Origin: Bacteroidetes bacterium HGW-Bacteroidetes-16
GTDB lineage: Bacteria > Bacteroidota > Bacteroidia > Bacteroidales > F082
Assembly: GCA_002840975.1 (NCBI GenBank)
Contig: PHDN01000021.1
Coordinates: 1-64,000, forward strand
DNA length: 64,000 nt
Direction: 5' to 3'
A program made the translations under genes and the position numbers. The notes beneath the pieces were generated by a model. It was not told the DNA's origin and did not search any database. It saw only the letters and a list, made by a program, of their open reading frames with translations. Of the stretch, positions 34,714 to 44,946 are shown in pieces. The stretch's first letter is position 1, and the number at the start of each line of letters is the position of its first letter.

Positions 34714-35868
34714 CTAATAAGCATGGTGGTCATCTTCCATTTCTTTGGCAGTGATGGGTTTTTTGTTGAGCGAACTCCATGCATACCAGATATAAGCAAC
34801 AACAAATGGAACCAGCAACGAAACATAACTCATGGCCACCAGTGTGTATTTACTCGACGACGCGTTCTGAATGGTAAGTGAGCTTTGTAAATCGCTGGTG
34901 GAAGGATAGAAACAGGTGTTGTTAAATCCAACCAGAATCAGCAGAGCGAACACGGTGAGGATGGTGCCTCCACCGGTAAACCAGATGGCTTTGGTTCCAC
35001 ATTTTTCGTAATGAAATGCCCCCCGGTAGATTCCCCATAAAACTGCCACCACACCTAAAACCAGGATAACAGTATTCAAAGGCATTTCGATTAGGTTGTT
35101 GAAGTATTTGTATGGAACCATACTCACCACACCATTGGCATCGTATCCAAATCCATCCATGAACAATACATTGATGAGGAAAAACAGGAAAAAAACCAAA
35201 AATGGCAATGCGTTAAATAACAACTGTTTGCGGGCACGAGCCAGGATAGTTTCATCCTCAATATTGTTGAAGAAATACAGGATTCCCAGAACTCTGGCCA
35301 GGAAGAATACGGCCAATCCCAACGAAAGGTTGATAAACGTTTCGTAGCGGGCAAAGTTAAAGGCCAGCTCCAGTCCCCTGAAAGGGCTTTGCCAGATGCT
35401 GTAGTTCATGTTGGTCACCAGAAACTCGGAACCCGTAAAGAACGTGGCTACCGCAGTACCCACGAGGATAGTCCCCAACAATCCATTGATAAACAAAAAA
35501 GTCTCATAGGTTTTAGCACCAAGGAAATTATCAGCTTTGGTTCTGTATTCATATGAAACGGCCTGAATAATGAAGGCAAATAAAATCAGCATCCAAACCC
35601 AGTAAGCTCCTCCAAAACTGGTGGAGTAAAACAATGGGAAAGAGGCAAAAGCAGCACCACCAAAGGTAACCAGGGTGGTAAAAGTGAGGTCCCATTTACG
35701 ACCCAGTGAGTTGACGAGCATTTTTATTTCGTTGTCGGTTTTGCCCAGACTTTTAATCATGGTTTGACCGCCTTGAACGAAAAACATAAATACCAGAATG
35801 GCGCCCAGCAAGGATACAATCATCCACCAATACTGTTGTAATGCGAGATATGATAAGTTTTCAAACAT
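34714..35868 (-). CDS. cydB: cytochrome bd quinol oxidase subunit II
   Basis: A 384-residue inner-membrane protein with about eight or nine helices, including FENLSYLALQQYWWMIVSLLG-type N terminus and the conserved FFTGSEF / YYRTKADNFLGAKTYETF-like loop (SYEYRTKADNFLGAKTYE). It pairs with CydA to reduce oxygen to water with high affinity using quinol. It follows cydA by two bases. The C-terminal part ending in HHAY is of usual length. Confidence 0.95.
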   Translation of the reverse strand: MFENLSYLALQQYWWMIVSLLGAILVFMFFVQGGQTMIKSLGKTDNEIKMLVNSLGRKWDLTFTTLVTFGGAAFASFPLFYSTSFGGAYWVWMLILFAFIIQAVSYEYRTKADNFLGAKTYETFLFINGLLGTILVGTAVATFFTGSEFLVTNMNYSIWQSPFRGLELAFNFARYETFINLSLGLAVFFLARVLGILYFFNNIEDETILARARKQLLFNALPFLVFFLFFLINVLFMDGFGYDANGVVSMVPYKYFNNLIEMPLNTVILVLGVVAVLWGIYRGAFHYEKCGTKAIWFTGGGTILTVFALLILVGFNNTCFYPSTSDLQSSLTIQNASSSKYTLVAMSYVSLLVPFVVAYIWYAWSSLNKKPITAKEMEDDHHAY

Positions 35869-35870
35869 AA

Positions 35871-37415
35871 TTAGTGCCCTCCTTCATTTTTTGATCCGGA
35901 AACGATCTGTGAAACCATAATTTTAATTTCTGCAATCAGCAGTACAGTAAAGGTGACGGCAAATATCCAGAAAGTTACCACCACAGATGATTTATCGATA
36001 TTGGATACGGCACTGAGTGTGGGCATTAAATCCTGTACCACCCAGGGCTGTCGACCCATTTCTGCCAGAATCCACCCGGCCTGTGAAGCAATGTAGGCCA
36101 GTGGAATCGTCCACAAGGCTACATATAGTACCCACCTGGTTTTTTCTATTTTTTTCTTGTACAGCAGCACCAGAATTACAATAAACAAAATCATGAAATG
36201 TACACCCAGGATAACCATGATATGGAATGAGTAAAATGCAACGGGGACATTGGGAACCAGATCGTTTGGGTCGTCATAATAACCATATCCAAAATAGGCA
36301 TAGTTGGCTTCAAATACTTTTAGGTTCTCCGCCGCCGCTACCTGGTCTTTACGCTCCAATGCATCCTTATAATCACCTAATGCCTTGATGGCCAGCTTAC
36401 CTTTGTCGATTTTTTCATAATACGACATGATGCCGTGCTTTTCATTGCCGTTGATCAGATCGTTGATGCCGGGAACAAACACATTGGAGTTTAATGCCAC
36501 CATGTAGGATAGCAGGTTGGGTATTTCAATTTTAAAGGCAAACCTATCTACGTCTGGTTGCCTGGGGTCGGGAACTTCTTTGAGGAAACCGATAACGACC
36601 AGAGGTGCACTCACGTTACCATCATCCAGACCCTCAAAGGCGGCAAATTTCATGGGTTGAGTGTGATAAATATCACGGGCCGATTCGTCGCCCGTCAGTA
36701 CCAGGTAAAAGGACGACAACAAGCCAAATACGGCTGCTATGATCATGCTTTTCTTCGCGAATTCCACATTCCGGTGCTTAAGCAGGAACCATGCACTTAC
36801 GCCTACTACAAAAATCGCCGACAATACATATCCGGAAGAAATGGTGTGTAAGAATTTGTTGATGGCGGTAGGTGAAAAAAGGACTTCCCAAAAGTTTACC
36901 ATCTCATTTCGTGCAGTATCCGGATTAAATCGCATTCCAACGGGATTTTGCATCCATGCGTTGGCTACCAGAATCCAGAGTGCCGACAGGTTGGAGCCAA
37001 GGGCTACCATCCAGGCAGAAATCATGTGAAATTTTTTGCTAACACGTCCCCATCCAAAAAACAGGATGGCGATAAAGGTGGATTCGAGGAAGAAAGCCAT
37101 AATACCTTCGATGGCGAGCGGCGCCCCGAAGATATCTCCCACAAACCAGCTGTAGTTCGACCAGTTGGTTCCAAATTCAAACTCCAGAATTATCCCGGTG
37201 GCCACGCCAATGGCGAAGTTCACTCCAAACAGGGTCATCCAGAATTTGGTGATCTTTTTCCAAAGCTCATTACCGGTTCTCACATAAATTGTCATCATGA
37301 TAGCCACAATGAAACTCAATCCCAGCGTGAGCGGGACGAATATCCAGTGGTACATGGCTGTGAGGGCAAATTGTGCCCGCGACCAGTCGACAAGCGCCAT
37401 GTCAAAATGTTCCAT
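35871..37415 (-). CDS. cydA: cytochrome bd quinol oxidase subunit I
   Basis: A 514-residue haem-bearing subunit. The N terminus VDWSRAQFALTAMYHWIFVP carries the haem b595/d-region His; the quinol-binding Q loop lies around residues 250-330 and is of the short type; GRQPWVVQDLMPT is the conserved GRQPW motif near the end of helix VIII-IX. It oxidises menaquinol and reduces oxygen at low concentration, and resists sulphide and nitric oxide in other organisms. It is the second gene of the operon, four bases after DUF4492 and two before cydB. Confidence 0.97.
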   Translation of the reverse strand: MEHFDMALVDWSRAQFALTAMYHWIFVPLTLGLSFIVAIMMTIYVRTGNELWKKITKFWMTLFGVNFAIGVATGIILEFEFGTNWSNYSWFVGDIFGAPLAIEGIMAFFLESTFIAILFFGWGRVSKKFHMISAWMVALGSNLSALWILVANAWMQNPVGMRFNPDTARNEMVNFWEVLFSPTAINKFLHTISSGYVLSAIFVVGVSAWFLLKHRNVEFAKKSMIIAAVFGLLSSFYLVLTGDESARDIYHTQPMKFAAFEGLDDGNVSAPLVVIGFLKEVPDPRQPDVDRFAFKIEIPNLLSYMVALNSNVFVPGINDLINGNEKHGIMSYYEKIDKGKLAIKALGDYKDALERKDQVAAAENLKVFEANYAYFGYGYYDDPNDLVPNVPVAFYSFHIMVILGVHFMILFIVILVLLYKKKIEKTRWVLYVALWTIPLAYIASQAGWILAEMGRQPWVVQDLMPTLSAVSNIDKSSVVVTFWIFAVTFTVLLIAEIKIMVSQIVSGSKNEGGH

Positions 37416-37419
37416 AATA

Positions 37420-37632
37420 CTACTTATTATTAATTAATTGTTCGATAACATAATCACTGCGTTCCTGATCGGTGCTGAAGTTGGTTTGTAGAAAGTTGGG
37501 GAAGAAGAACAGTTTTAGTATGGCAAACATGATAAACAGCTTGATGAAAATGATGAGCCACAATTTTTTTCCAATAGTCATGCTGCGAAAGCCTTCTGTG
37601 TAGAAATTGATTATATGTTTAATCGTGATCAT
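37420..37632 (-). CDS. DUF4492 protein, first gene of the bd oxidase operon
   Basis: A 70-residue protein. The family pattern is plain: FYTEGFRSMTIGKKLWLIIF then IKLFIMFAILKLFFFPNFL, giving one hydrophobic helix (about 24-44) after an amphipathic N terminus. DUF4492 is largely restricted to Bacteroidota and is associated with cydAB; its role is undescribed, perhaps assembly or a small subunit of cytochrome bd (inference). ATG 37632 is the only reasonable start. It lies four bases before cydA. Confidence 0.88.
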   Translation of the reverse strand: MITIKHIINFYTEGFRSMTIGKKLWLIIFIKLFIMFAILKLFFFPNFLQTNFSTDQERSDYVIEQLINNK

Positions 37633-37948
37633 GTGTTTATAGGTAATTGAGTGCTCAAATATATGATATATTATACATAAATGGTTAAATTATTGTTAAA
37701 TTATTTTCATTGCCAGGAAAACCAGGTTTATTGAATTGTTTCATCTTAAAATGAATCAATTAATGACCCTTTGGCTTATAAGCAAAAACAATAGGTCAGG
37801 CAAAGCCTGGCCTGGCCATAGCAGTCTAACTGATGACCAGTAAAGGTAGTGTTAGAAAAATGCAAACCTGCAACGAAATAATGAGGTAATCTAACTATCT
37901 GATCTAAAAGAATATCACAGGCCAACTATAATTTAGAATCAGGATGCG
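37633..37948. other. intergenic, divergent cyd and esterase genes
   Basis: About 316 bases. A TATATTTG motif (37656-37663, minus) may be the cyd promoter's -7 box but lacks a clear -33. A GC-richer patch at about 37794-37820 contains a CAGGC/GCCTG hairpin. No FNR-type palindrome or gene was seen. Confidence 0.5.
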
Positions 37949-37979
37949 ATTGAATGTTGATTCGCTTTGATTAAATTTG
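37949..37979 (+). promoter_or_regulatory. promoter of the T9SS esterase gene
   Basis: (A)TTG at 37950-37952, 19 bases, then TAAATTTG at 37972-37979. This is a full match to the Bacteroidota consensus and lies 13 bases before the first ATG. Confidence 0.6.
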
Positions 37980-37992
37980 AACCCTTATTCAA

Positions 37993-39426
37993 ATGTTCAT
38001 TATATTAATTGGCTACAGCCTAAAGCTTATGATAAGATATAATATGTTTCTGGGATTTTTTTTACCATGGTTCTCCCTTATGGGCCAGGCAACTTTTGTG
38101 ATTGACTCACTACCAGGATATACTCCTGCCGGAGAACCTATTTTTATTGCGGGTAGTTTTAACTCCTGGAACCCGGGCGATACTGAATATGCATTGACTA
38201 AGGATGAACATAACAAATGGTTCCTTGTTATGCCCGAACACCCCGAAGGCAATAGCATTGACTTTAAATTCACTCGCGGAGACTGGACCCGGGTAGAAAA
38301 GGGGATCAGCGGAGAAGAAATTCCTAACAGACAATTTACTTTTGGAAATGGTGATACAGTACATTTTGTTATCTCTAATTGGGCCGATCATGGCGGGGGA
38401 GGAGGCTCAACAGCAGCCGATAACGTTGATATTATGGATTTACAATTTTATATGCCACAGCTTGATCGCGAAAGGCGTATCTGGATCTATACACCCCCCG
38501 GATATGAAAACGGCAATGAACGGTATCCGGTTTTATACATGCACGACGGGCAGAATCTTTTTGACAAGTACACGTCTTATGTTGGTGAATGGGAGGTAGA
38601 TGAGACACTAAATCGACTTTCAACCGAAGGTTATCAAGTGCCAATTGTAATTGGCATTGATCATGGAGAATCGGAGAGGATTAATGAGTATTTGCCCTGG
38701 GTAAATCAGCAGTATGGGGGTGGGCAAGGTGCTGATTACATGGATTTTATTATCTATACCCTGAAACCTTTTGTCGATAGTAACTACAGAACCCTGCCCG
38801 GACGGGAATTTACCGGGATGATGGGAAGTTCTTTGGGAGGCCTGATCTCACATTATGGAGTGCTGAAATTTCAGGATGTTTTCAGCAAAGTGGGGATATT
38901 TTCGCCGTCCTACTGGATTTCTGACTCGGTTTGGGCGTTTACAAATGAAACCGGGAGACAACAGAGCTTGAAAATCTATCAACTAATTGGTAGTATGGAA
39001 GGCAGTGGAGCAATTGGTGATATGTGGGATATGCATCAATCATTGACCAACCTGGGTTTTGATGAAAACGAACTGTTTTCACTGGAAGTAACAGGTGGAC
39101 AGCACAATGAAACTTTCTGGAGAGAACAATTCGCAGAGGCCTACTTATGGATGTATGCTTCTTTTGCCAGCAAAATCCACGAAATAAGGCAAAGTGTAGA
39201 GATCGAGATAAGCCCTAATCCGGTTTTTACCGAAATCAACCTTCCCGGAGATATTTTAGGAAAACATGATACCCTTGAAATTATCGATATGAAGGGTGAG
39301 TCGGTAATTCAAATGGAAATTGGAAACAACACAAAAGTGGATATAAAAATGTTGACATCTGGAACTTATATCCTCCTGATCAGTTCAGATAAAAATACCT
39401 ATTCAAGCAGGTTTGTGAAACTATAA
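37993..39426 (+). CDS. T9SS-secreted esterase (alpha/beta hydrolase, EstD/Fes-like) with N-terminal sugar-binding-like domain
   Basis: A 477-residue secreted hydrolase. The signal region (ATGs at 37993, 38029 or 38044; FLGFFLPWFSLMGQ precedes the cleavage site) is followed by an early-set/CBM-like domain (IFIAGSFNSWNPGDTEYALT). The esterase domain follows, with PVLYMHDGQNLFDKYTSYVG and the nucleophile Ser in GMMGSSLGGLISHYG. The His may be GGQHNETFW. A type A T9SS tail (IEISPNPVFTEINLPGD ... GTYILLISSDKN) closes it. This layout resembles enterochelin esterase or acetyl/feruloyl esterase relatives (PF00756). The natural substrate is unknown, likely a plant or microbial polysaccharide ester. 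Confidence 0.85.
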   Translation: MFIILIGYSLKLMIRYNMFLGFFLPWFSLMGQATFVIDSLPGYTPAGEPIFIAGSFNSWNPGDTEYALTKDEHNKWFLVMPEHPEGNSIDFKFTRGDWTRVEKGISGEEIPNRQFTFGNGDTVHFVISNWADHGGGGGSTAADNVDIMDLQFYMPQLDRERRIWIYTPPGYENGNERYPVLYMHDGQNLFDKYTSYVGEWEVDETLNRLSTEGYQVPIVIGIDHGESERINEYLPWVNQQYGGGQGADYMDFIIYTLKPFVDSNYRTLPGREFTGMMGSSLGGLISHYGVLKFQDVFSKVGIFSPSYWISDSVWAFTNETGRQQSLKIYQLIGSMEGSGAIGDMWDMHQSLTNLGFDENELFSLEVTGGQHNETFWREQFAEAYLWMYASFASKIHEIRQSVEIEISPNPVFTEINLPGDILGKHDTLEIIDMKGESVIQMEIGNNTKVDIKMLTSGTYILLISSDKNTYSSRFVKL

Positions 39427-39463
39427 ATTATAAAGATATCTGATAAGTTGAGTCGCGATCTCC

Positions 39464-40321
39464 TTAAAACAAGGGGTCTATACTCAGCGATATAATCATC
39501 ACCAGCACAAAATAATTGATGCGCATAAAGTAATAAAAGGGATTGAACTCCTTTTTTCCTTTTTGTAGCAAGGGTGCAAATACGGCCACCAACCAAACGG
39601 CAGCGATGATAATGATCATTTTGAAAAACAAGGTGGTGACCAATCCATAAACAGGAAGCATCAATGCCGCGATGGCAGTGGCAGCTGTCCAAACAAAAGT
39701 GGCGTTTTTAATTTGCTGTTTGCTGATTTTTGCCGTGATAGAAGGATATCCCGCGTTTTCATACTCTTTCCCATAATTGAGCATAAGCAACCAAAAGTGA
39801 GGAACCTGCCACACAAAGAAAAAGAAAGCCAGGATAATCAACCGTGGATCAGTTAGTGATCCTCCTCCTGCAACCCAGCCCACCATCGGTGGAATAGAAC
39901 CGATAATGCTTCCAGGTATTACCGCGACTGCCGTTTTACGTTTTAATGGCGTATAGATGGCATTGTACCAGATCAATGCCAGTAACCCCAGTTGTGCTGC
40001 TAAAAAACCACTGCCCAAATAAATCAGGTAGGTTCCAAGAATAATTTCAACGAACGAAATGAAAAGCACCGTATTCGCGCTTATTTTACCCGAAGGAATG
40101 GGTCTTTTCCTGGTACGTTCCATCAATGCATCTCGGTCTTTGTCTTGATAATGATTTAGTGCTGCAGCTCCGCAGGCCAGAATAAAAATACCCAGCATGG
40201 GCAATATCACACCGGTGTCGATGGCGTTTTTTGCGAGGGCATAACCGGCCAACATGGTCAGTGTCACTGCAAAAGTGATCCTCACTTTATTAATTTCCAT
40301 CAATAATTTTAGCTTATCCAT
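39464..40321 (-). CDS. cyoE: protohaem IX farnesyltransferase (haem O synthase)
   Basis: A 285-residue UbiA-family enzyme that attaches farnesyl to haem b to make haem O, precursor of haem A for the caa3 oxidase. The first Asp-rich motif is NHYQDKDRDALMERTRKRP; the second is NAGYPSITAK-type loop (KEYENAGYPSITAKISK). About eight or nine helices are visible. It is the last gene of the SCO1-coxA-C-IV-B-cyoE operon, 10 bases after coxB. Haem A synthase is not in the window. Confidence 0.95.
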   Translation of the reverse strand: MDKLKLLMEINKVRITFAVTLTMLAGYALAKNAIDTGVILPMLGIFILACGAAALNHYQDKDRDALMERTRKRPIPSGKISANTVLFISFVEIILGTYLIYLGSGFLAAQLGLLALIWYNAIYTPLKRKTAVAVIPGSIIGSIPPMVGWVAGGGSLTDPRLIILAFFFFVWQVPHFWLLMLNYGKEYENAGYPSITAKISKQQIKNATFVWTAATAIAALMLPVYGLVTTLFFKMIIIIAAVWLVAVFAPLLQKGKKEFNPFYYFMRINYFVLVMIISLSIDPLF

Positions 40322-40331
40322 TGGAATCCAA

Positions 40332-41237
40332 TTATTTCAAAGTTTGAATGTAATCGATTATTTTATTAATGTCCTCGTCCGATAAAATATCCTTGTAGGG
40401 TGTCATCAGATTTGGCTGATAGCTAACCGTAATCGCGGCGTTGGGCTCGGTGATGGATTGCGCGATAAAATCCCGGTCTACCTTAATTGTTTGTTCATTT
40501 TCGCCAATTAAAACATTTTCCTGACGGCCCATTAAACCTTTAAAACTAGGCCCGACCAATCGGGTTCCATCCGTAGTGTGGCACGAAATGCAGGCATTTT
40601 TTTTCAGCAGAGTCAATCCGGGAGGTTCGTTACTTAAATCAGGACTGCTTTTAAGCCAGGCGGCGTATTCATCTTCTCCCACCACGGAAACAGTGCTCAG
40701 CATATACGAATGTAATTGTCCACAATATTCTGCACAGAGAATATCGTAGGAACCCAATTTTTGCGGGATAAACCACATGGAATTATTGCCTCCGGGAACC
40801 ACATCGTGCTTTAAGCGGAAAGCCGGAATATACAAGCTGTGAAGAACATCCGGACTTCTGAGGTTGAGTTTTACAGGTTCATCGAGGGGTAGTACCAGCG
40901 AGTCGGAGACTTTTCCGTTAGTATACTTAAATGACCATTTCCACATTTGTCCTGTGGCTTCAATTTCCATGGCACCCTGAGGAGCGGTAAGCATGGGTTT
41001 GTAGCCCGTCCATCCATAATAAAACATGATGACAACCAAAATGGTGGGTATTACCGTCCAAAGTATTTCCAATCCAAGGTGGCCTTCGATATTGGTAGCA
41101 ACAGGACTTCTCTTTTTACTATACCTGATAAGAAAGTAGATCATGGTAAAGGTAATCCCGATCAGAAAAAAGACGGCAATCCCCAGAATTAAATAAAGCG
41201 TAAAATCAACACCTTCAACAAAATTTGAAGCATTCAT
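40332..41237 (-). CDS. coxB: caa3-type cytochrome c oxidase subunit II with fused cytochrome c
   Basis: A 301-residue subunit. Two N-terminal helices are followed by a periplasmic cupredoxin domain with the CuA site (DILCAEYCGQLHSYML: two Cys, His and Met; first His in DVLHSLYIPAFRLKHDV). A C-terminal cytochrome c domain carries haem motif CISCH and likely axial Met in QPNLMTPYKDI. The fused haem marks a caa3-type enzyme. It passes electrons from a soluble or complex III-bound cytochrome to CuA. It lies six bases after coxIV. Confidence 0.95.
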   Translation of the reverse strand: MNASNFVEGVDFTLYLILGIAVFFLIGITFTMIYFLIRYSKKRSPVATNIEGHLGLEILWTVIPTILVVIMFYYGWTGYKPMLTAPQGAMEIEATGQMWKWSFKYTNGKVSDSLVLPLDEPVKLNLRSPDVLHSLYIPAFRLKHDVVPGGNNSMWFIPQKLGSYDILCAEYCGQLHSYMLSTVSVVGEDEYAAWLKSSPDLSNEPPGLTLLKKNACISCHTTDGTRLVGPSFKGLMGRQENVLIGENEQTIKVDRDFIAQSITEPNAAITVSYQPNLMTPYKDILSDEDINKIIDYIQTLK

Positions 41238-41243
41238 AAATTT

Positions 41244-41555
41244 TTATCGTGTTAAGTAATCTAAAATAACCATGATTAAAAAGACAGTAAACAGTGACAT
41301 GACGATTGTTATCAGTACCCTGTAAATGCGGGGGTCGTATTTCAGATGCATGAAATAATAAGCCACAACCAGTGCTTTTACACTGGCAATGAATAATGCT
41401 GTAGCTACTGTTATGGTACGCAGATCAGCTCCGAAAACTGAGATAAAAACGGTCATCAGGGTAAGCAGGATAAGCCCAACCCAGGTGCCAAAATGTTCCC
41501 GGTAGCTGGTAATATGTTCCGAGTGGGATTCTTCTATGGAATGTTGATTCTTCAT
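41244..41555 (-). CDS. cytochrome c oxidase subunit IV (prokaryotic)
   Basis: A 103-residue small subunit with three helices (WVGLILLTLMTVFISVFGAD; VATALFIASVKALVVAYYFM; FLIMVILDYLTR) and the conserved MHLKYDP motif of the COX4_pro family. ATG 41555 gives a normal N terminus; an upstream in-frame start would overlap coxC. It stabilises the oxidase and lies six bases before coxB. Confidence 0.9.
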   Translation of the reverse strand: MKNQHSIEESHSEHITSYREHFGTWVGLILLTLMTVFISVFGADLRTITVATALFIASVKALVVAYYFMHLKYDPRIYRVLITIVMSLFTVFLIMVILDYLTR

Positions 41556-41557
41556 TT

Positions 41558-42181
41558 TTAGTGAATTAAATAGAATAGGGGGAACAAATAAATCCAGATT
41601 AAGTCGACCAGGTGCCAATACAGTCCTGAATTTTCGAGTAATTGATACCGGTCTTTATTTACCTTGCCACTTTTAATCTTAAACACCACAATCACGATGA
41701 ATATCCCTCCCACGATCACATGCAGACCGTGTAATCCGGTCATAAAGAAATAAAGATTAAAATAAAGTTTTTCTCCATTTGGCAGTTGATTAAAATGATC
41801 CATGCCAGGAAACAAACCGTGTTCAAACTTGGCCGACCATTCAAAATATTTAACAACTAGAAAAACCAAGGCTGCAAGGATAGTCATCCAAAGCAGGAAG
41901 ATTGATTTCTTCGGGTCGCCCTTCTGTAGTGCGGAAATGGCCATGGCGACCGTCATACTGCTGGTAAGAAGAACTATGGTGTTCGCCGTACCCATCCATA
42001 CATTCAGGTTGAAAGAGGCCAGCAAGAAGGCATCCTGATTGAGTGAGCGGTACACCATGTAAACCAAAAACAGACCTCCAAAAAGGATCAGTTCGGTGTA
42101 AAGGAAGAGCCACATACCCATTTTTGATGCTTTTGCATCGTAATTGTGCCCTGAATTGGGTAAAGTAAAATGATGGTTCAT
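41558..42181 (-). CDS. coxC: cytochrome c oxidase subunit III
   Basis: A 207-residue subunit with five helices. KASKMGMWLFLYTELILFGG opens helix I; GLHGLHVIVGGIFIVIVVF and ENSGLYWHLVDLIWIYLFPL are the conserved C-terminal helices with the His residues of subunit III. It lies between coxA (nine-base gap) and coxIV. Confidence 0.95.
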   Translation of the reverse strand: MNHHFTLPNSGHNYDAKASKMGMWLFLYTELILFGGLFLVYMVYRSLNQDAFLLASFNLNVWMGTANTIVLLTSSMTVAMAISALQKGDPKKSIFLLWMTILAALVFLVVKYFEWSAKFEHGLFPGMDHFNQLPNGEKLYFNLYFFMTGLHGLHVIVGGIFIVIVVFKIKSGKVNKDRYQLLENSGLYWHLVDLIWIYLFPLFYLIH

Positions 42182-42190
42182 AAGTGGACG

Positions 42191-43804
42191 TTATTCTGAT
42201 TTGGCATTGGGATAATTGTACGGACCTCCTTCAGGAAGCTCAGGCATCTTGTCGAAGTTGTGCAAGGGTGGAGGTGAGTCGGTTTGCCATTCGAGGGTTA
42301 TGCCGTGCCATGGGTTTCCTGCTGCTTTTGGGCCTTTTCTATAGCCAGCAATTAAATTGTAGATCATGAGCAACAACCCGACAACCAGTATCCACGATCC
42401 AATGGTGGATATCTGATTCAAGGTGTGAAACTGCGGAAGGTAATCATAGTAACGACGCGGCATTCCCATAACGCCCAGGATCAACATCGGGAAGTATAAG
42501 ATGTTGAACCCGACGAACAATAATCCAAAAGCCACATAGGCCCGAGTCATGTTGTACATTTTGCCCCATATCTTCGGGAACCAGTAGTGTAACGCTCCAA
42601 AAAAGGCAAATCCTGTTCCTCCAAACATCACATAATGAAAGTGACCTACAACAAAATAGGTGTCGTGTACATGTACATCCACGGCCAGAGCGCCCACAAC
42701 CAATCCGGTTAAACCACCAATTAGAAAATTAAAAATAAAAGCCAAAGCAAAAAGCAATGGAACTTTAATGTCGATAGAACCTTTATATAAGGTAGCCAGC
42801 CAGTTAAAGACTTTAATAGCAGTCGGGATGGCCACCAAAAAGGTTAAAATGGAAAATATAATAGCGGCAGAACCACTCATACCCGAAGTAAACATGTGAT
42901 GACCCCAGACAAAATACCCGACAAAAGCAATGGCCATGCTGGAATACGCTATGGGTTTATATCCAAATATGGTACGTTGTGAGAAAGTGGGGATAATCTC
43001 CGAAACCACTCCCATGGCCGGTAAGGCCATAATATAAACTGCCGGGTGGGAATAGATCCAAAACAGGTGTTGATATAAAATGGGATCGCCACCCATGGAG
43101 GGATCGAACAGGCCGATGCCAAATACACGCTCCACCACTATCATCAGCAAGGTGATGCCGATAATCGGAGTGGCCAATACCTGAATCCATGAAGTTGCAT
43201 AAAGCGCCCAGGCAAACAAGGGCATTTTATTAAAGGTCATGCCCGGAGTTCGCAATCGATGGATGGTGACTATGAAATTTAACCCCGTTAATATGGAGGA
43301 GAACCCCAAAACAAAGGCTGCCATCACCGACATTGAGACGTTGGTTCCGGTTTTAACGCTGTAGGGCGCATAGAACGTCCAACCTGTATCGGCAGGACCG
43401 CCGCCAAAAACGAGGGTCGATAGAGCGAACAATGCTCCTATCACATACAACCACCACGACAATAAGTTTAAACGTGGTAGTGATACGTCATCCGTCCCCA
43501 ACATAATTGGGAGAAAAAAGTTTCCGAAAGCAGCCGGGATGCTCGGGATAATGAATAAGAAGATCATGATTACCCCATGGAGTGTAAATACCTGATTATA
43601 GGTTTTTGCTTCCATGATGTCACGACCGGGATTAAACAATTCAAGGCGCATGAGGACTCCCAGGATCACACCTACAAGGAAAAAGGTACTAATGGAGTAC
43701 AGGTACAGCAACCCAATGCGTTTGTGATCGAGTGTGAATATCCACGACCAAATCCCTTTTTTCACATTGAGGTAATTGATTTGTTGAGTTGCAATTGCAG
43801 TCAT
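42191..43804 (-). CDS. coxA: cytochrome c oxidase subunit I
   Basis: A 537-residue catalytic subunit of the haem-copper oxidase (A-family, proton pumping). Haem a ligand [10 protein letters not shown]; CuB ligands and cross-linked Tyr in [17 protein letters not shown]; second CuB pair [12 protein letters not shown]; haem a3/a ligands [15 protein letters not shown]. About twelve helices are seen. It is the main oxygen-reducing subunit of the caa3-type enzyme and follows the SCO1-like gene by 10 bases. Confidence 0.98.
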   Translation of the reverse strand: MTAIATQQINYLNVKKGIWSWIFTLDHKRIGLLYLYSISTFFLVGVILGVLMRLELFNPGRDIMEAKTYNQVFTLHGVIMIFLFIIPSIPAAFGNFFLPIMLGTDDVSLPRLNLLSWWLYVIGALFALSTLVFGGGPADTGWTFYAPYSVKTGTNVSMSVMAAFVLGFSSILTGLNFIVTIHRLRTPGMTFNKMPLFAWALYATSWIQVLATPIIGITLLMIVVERVFGIGLFDPSMGGDPILYQHLFWIYSHPAVYIMALPAMGVVSEIIPTFSQRTIFGYKPIAYSSMAIAFVGYFVWGHHMFTSGMSGSAAIIFSILTFLVAIPTAIKVFNWLATLYKGSIDIKVPLLFALAFIFNFLIGGLTGLVVGALAVDVHVHDTYFVVGHFHYVMFGGTGFAFFGALHYWFPKIWGKMYNMTRAYVAFGLLFVGFNILYFPMLILGVMGMPRRYYDYLPQFHTLNQISTIGSWILVVGLLLMIYNLIAGYRKGPKAAGNPWHGITLEWQTDSPPPLHNFDKMPELPEGGPYNYPNAKSE

Positions 43805-43814
43805 TTGATGGGTG

Positions 43815-44609
43815 TTAAGAAATTTGGTCAGTCTTTTTTGATTTTCTGCTTTTCAGCGATAGCGAAGCCAGGAAAATTAAGGCAATGAGCAGGATAAGGA
43901 TGCCTGAAATCTTGGTCACATTAAACACATATTTTTTTCCTGCAGGATCATAGCTAAAGCAATAATTGAGCATCTTGGTTATGGTAGGACCGGAGCGGCC
44001 CTGTGCAGCCTCGGCCACTGCCATTTTGATGTCGAAAGGAAGAAAGTAGGCACTGCCATATAGATAGCGGGTGATTTTTCCCTTGGGACTTAACACGATT
44101 AACGTGCCCGGGTGAATAAACTGAGTTCCTTCTTTCTTTACCTTAAAACCCACTTCATTCAGCAACCTGTATATGTTGGCACTATCTCCGGTAAAAAAAT
44201 GCCATCCGTTTTCGGTATCCCCATGCGTTACGAGCTTTGCGTACGTTTTTTTCTTTTTCAAGGCCAGTGGTGGTTTTTCTACCTGATTAAAACTAATGGT
44301 AAAGACTTGATAATCTTTACCCATCGTGATGTCGGTCTTCTCCAGTGCTTCTGCCAGACCATTAAGCAATGGGGAACAAATGCCGGGGCATTCGTAATAT
44401 ACCAGCGAAATAATGGTGGGTTTGTTGATTGCATCTTTCAGGTTTACCTGATTAAATAGTTCATCGGTAAAAATCAGGTCATCGGAAATGGTGTCATCCA
44501 GATGTTCATACACGCCGAGTTCCTCTTGTGCGTGAATGGGACCGATCGTGGCAATAAGTGAAATAATCACCACGGTGATAGCCCTGGCAGTACCTCTTAA
44601 TAAATTCAT
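43815..44609 (-). CDS. SCO1/SenC copper chaperone
   Basis: A 264-residue thioredoxin-fold protein that loads copper into the CuA site of cytochrome oxidase. It has a signal/anchor ([18 protein letters not shown]), the copper-binding CPGICSPLL (CxxxC) with the later His in [14 protein letters not shown], and a C-terminal membrane helix ([20 protein letters not shown]). ATG 44609 is chosen; a TTG two codons earlier is unlikely. It is first in the cox operon, 10 bases before coxA. Confidence 0.93.
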   Translation of the reverse strand: MNLLRGTARAITVVIISLIATIGPIHAQEELGVYEHLDDTISDDLIFTDELFNQVNLKDAINKPTIISLVYYECPGICSPLLNGLAEALEKTDITMGKDYQVFTISFNQVEKPPLALKKKKTYAKLVTHGDTENGWHFFTGDSANIYRLLNEVGFKVKKEGTQFIHPGTLIVLSPKGKITRYLYGSAYFLPFDIKMAVAEAAQGRSGPTITKMLNYCFSYDPAGKKYVFNVTKISGILILLIALIFLASLSLKSRKSKKTDQIS

Positions 44610-44946
44610 ATTCAATTTTATACGATTTTAAGTTGTGCAGTTGGTTTCAGGCGGCTAATTTAGACTAATTAAAAATAAGAGCAATTTATTTTGGCGCAAA
44701 TAAATCTTAATGTGATATATAGCATAGTATATTGAATCGATTCGTTACTTCAGGTACGTTTCATGAGCGTGGATGTTGAATTATAAAAAAAATTGATTAA
44801 CAAAGGATTGTAAGTTCCAAAAAAAAGACTATTTTTCCCATATTAATACTCTTTTGTATCATCAGATATTAACTAGTATATTGAATATGTGTGAATTATG
44901 ATTTTTGGTAAGGCAATTGTTGGTAGTTAAACATAAAATTAAAGTT
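44610..44946. other. intergenic between divergent SCO1 and LruC genes
   Basis: About 340 AT-rich bases with a GAATCGATTC palindrome (44735-44744). No clear consensus promoter for either gene and no further gene were found. Confidence 0.45.

Noticed and set aside
37633-37992. FNR/CRP-type palindrome controlling cyd
   Set aside because: I looked for TTGAT-N4-ATCAA-like sites between the divergent genes and found none.
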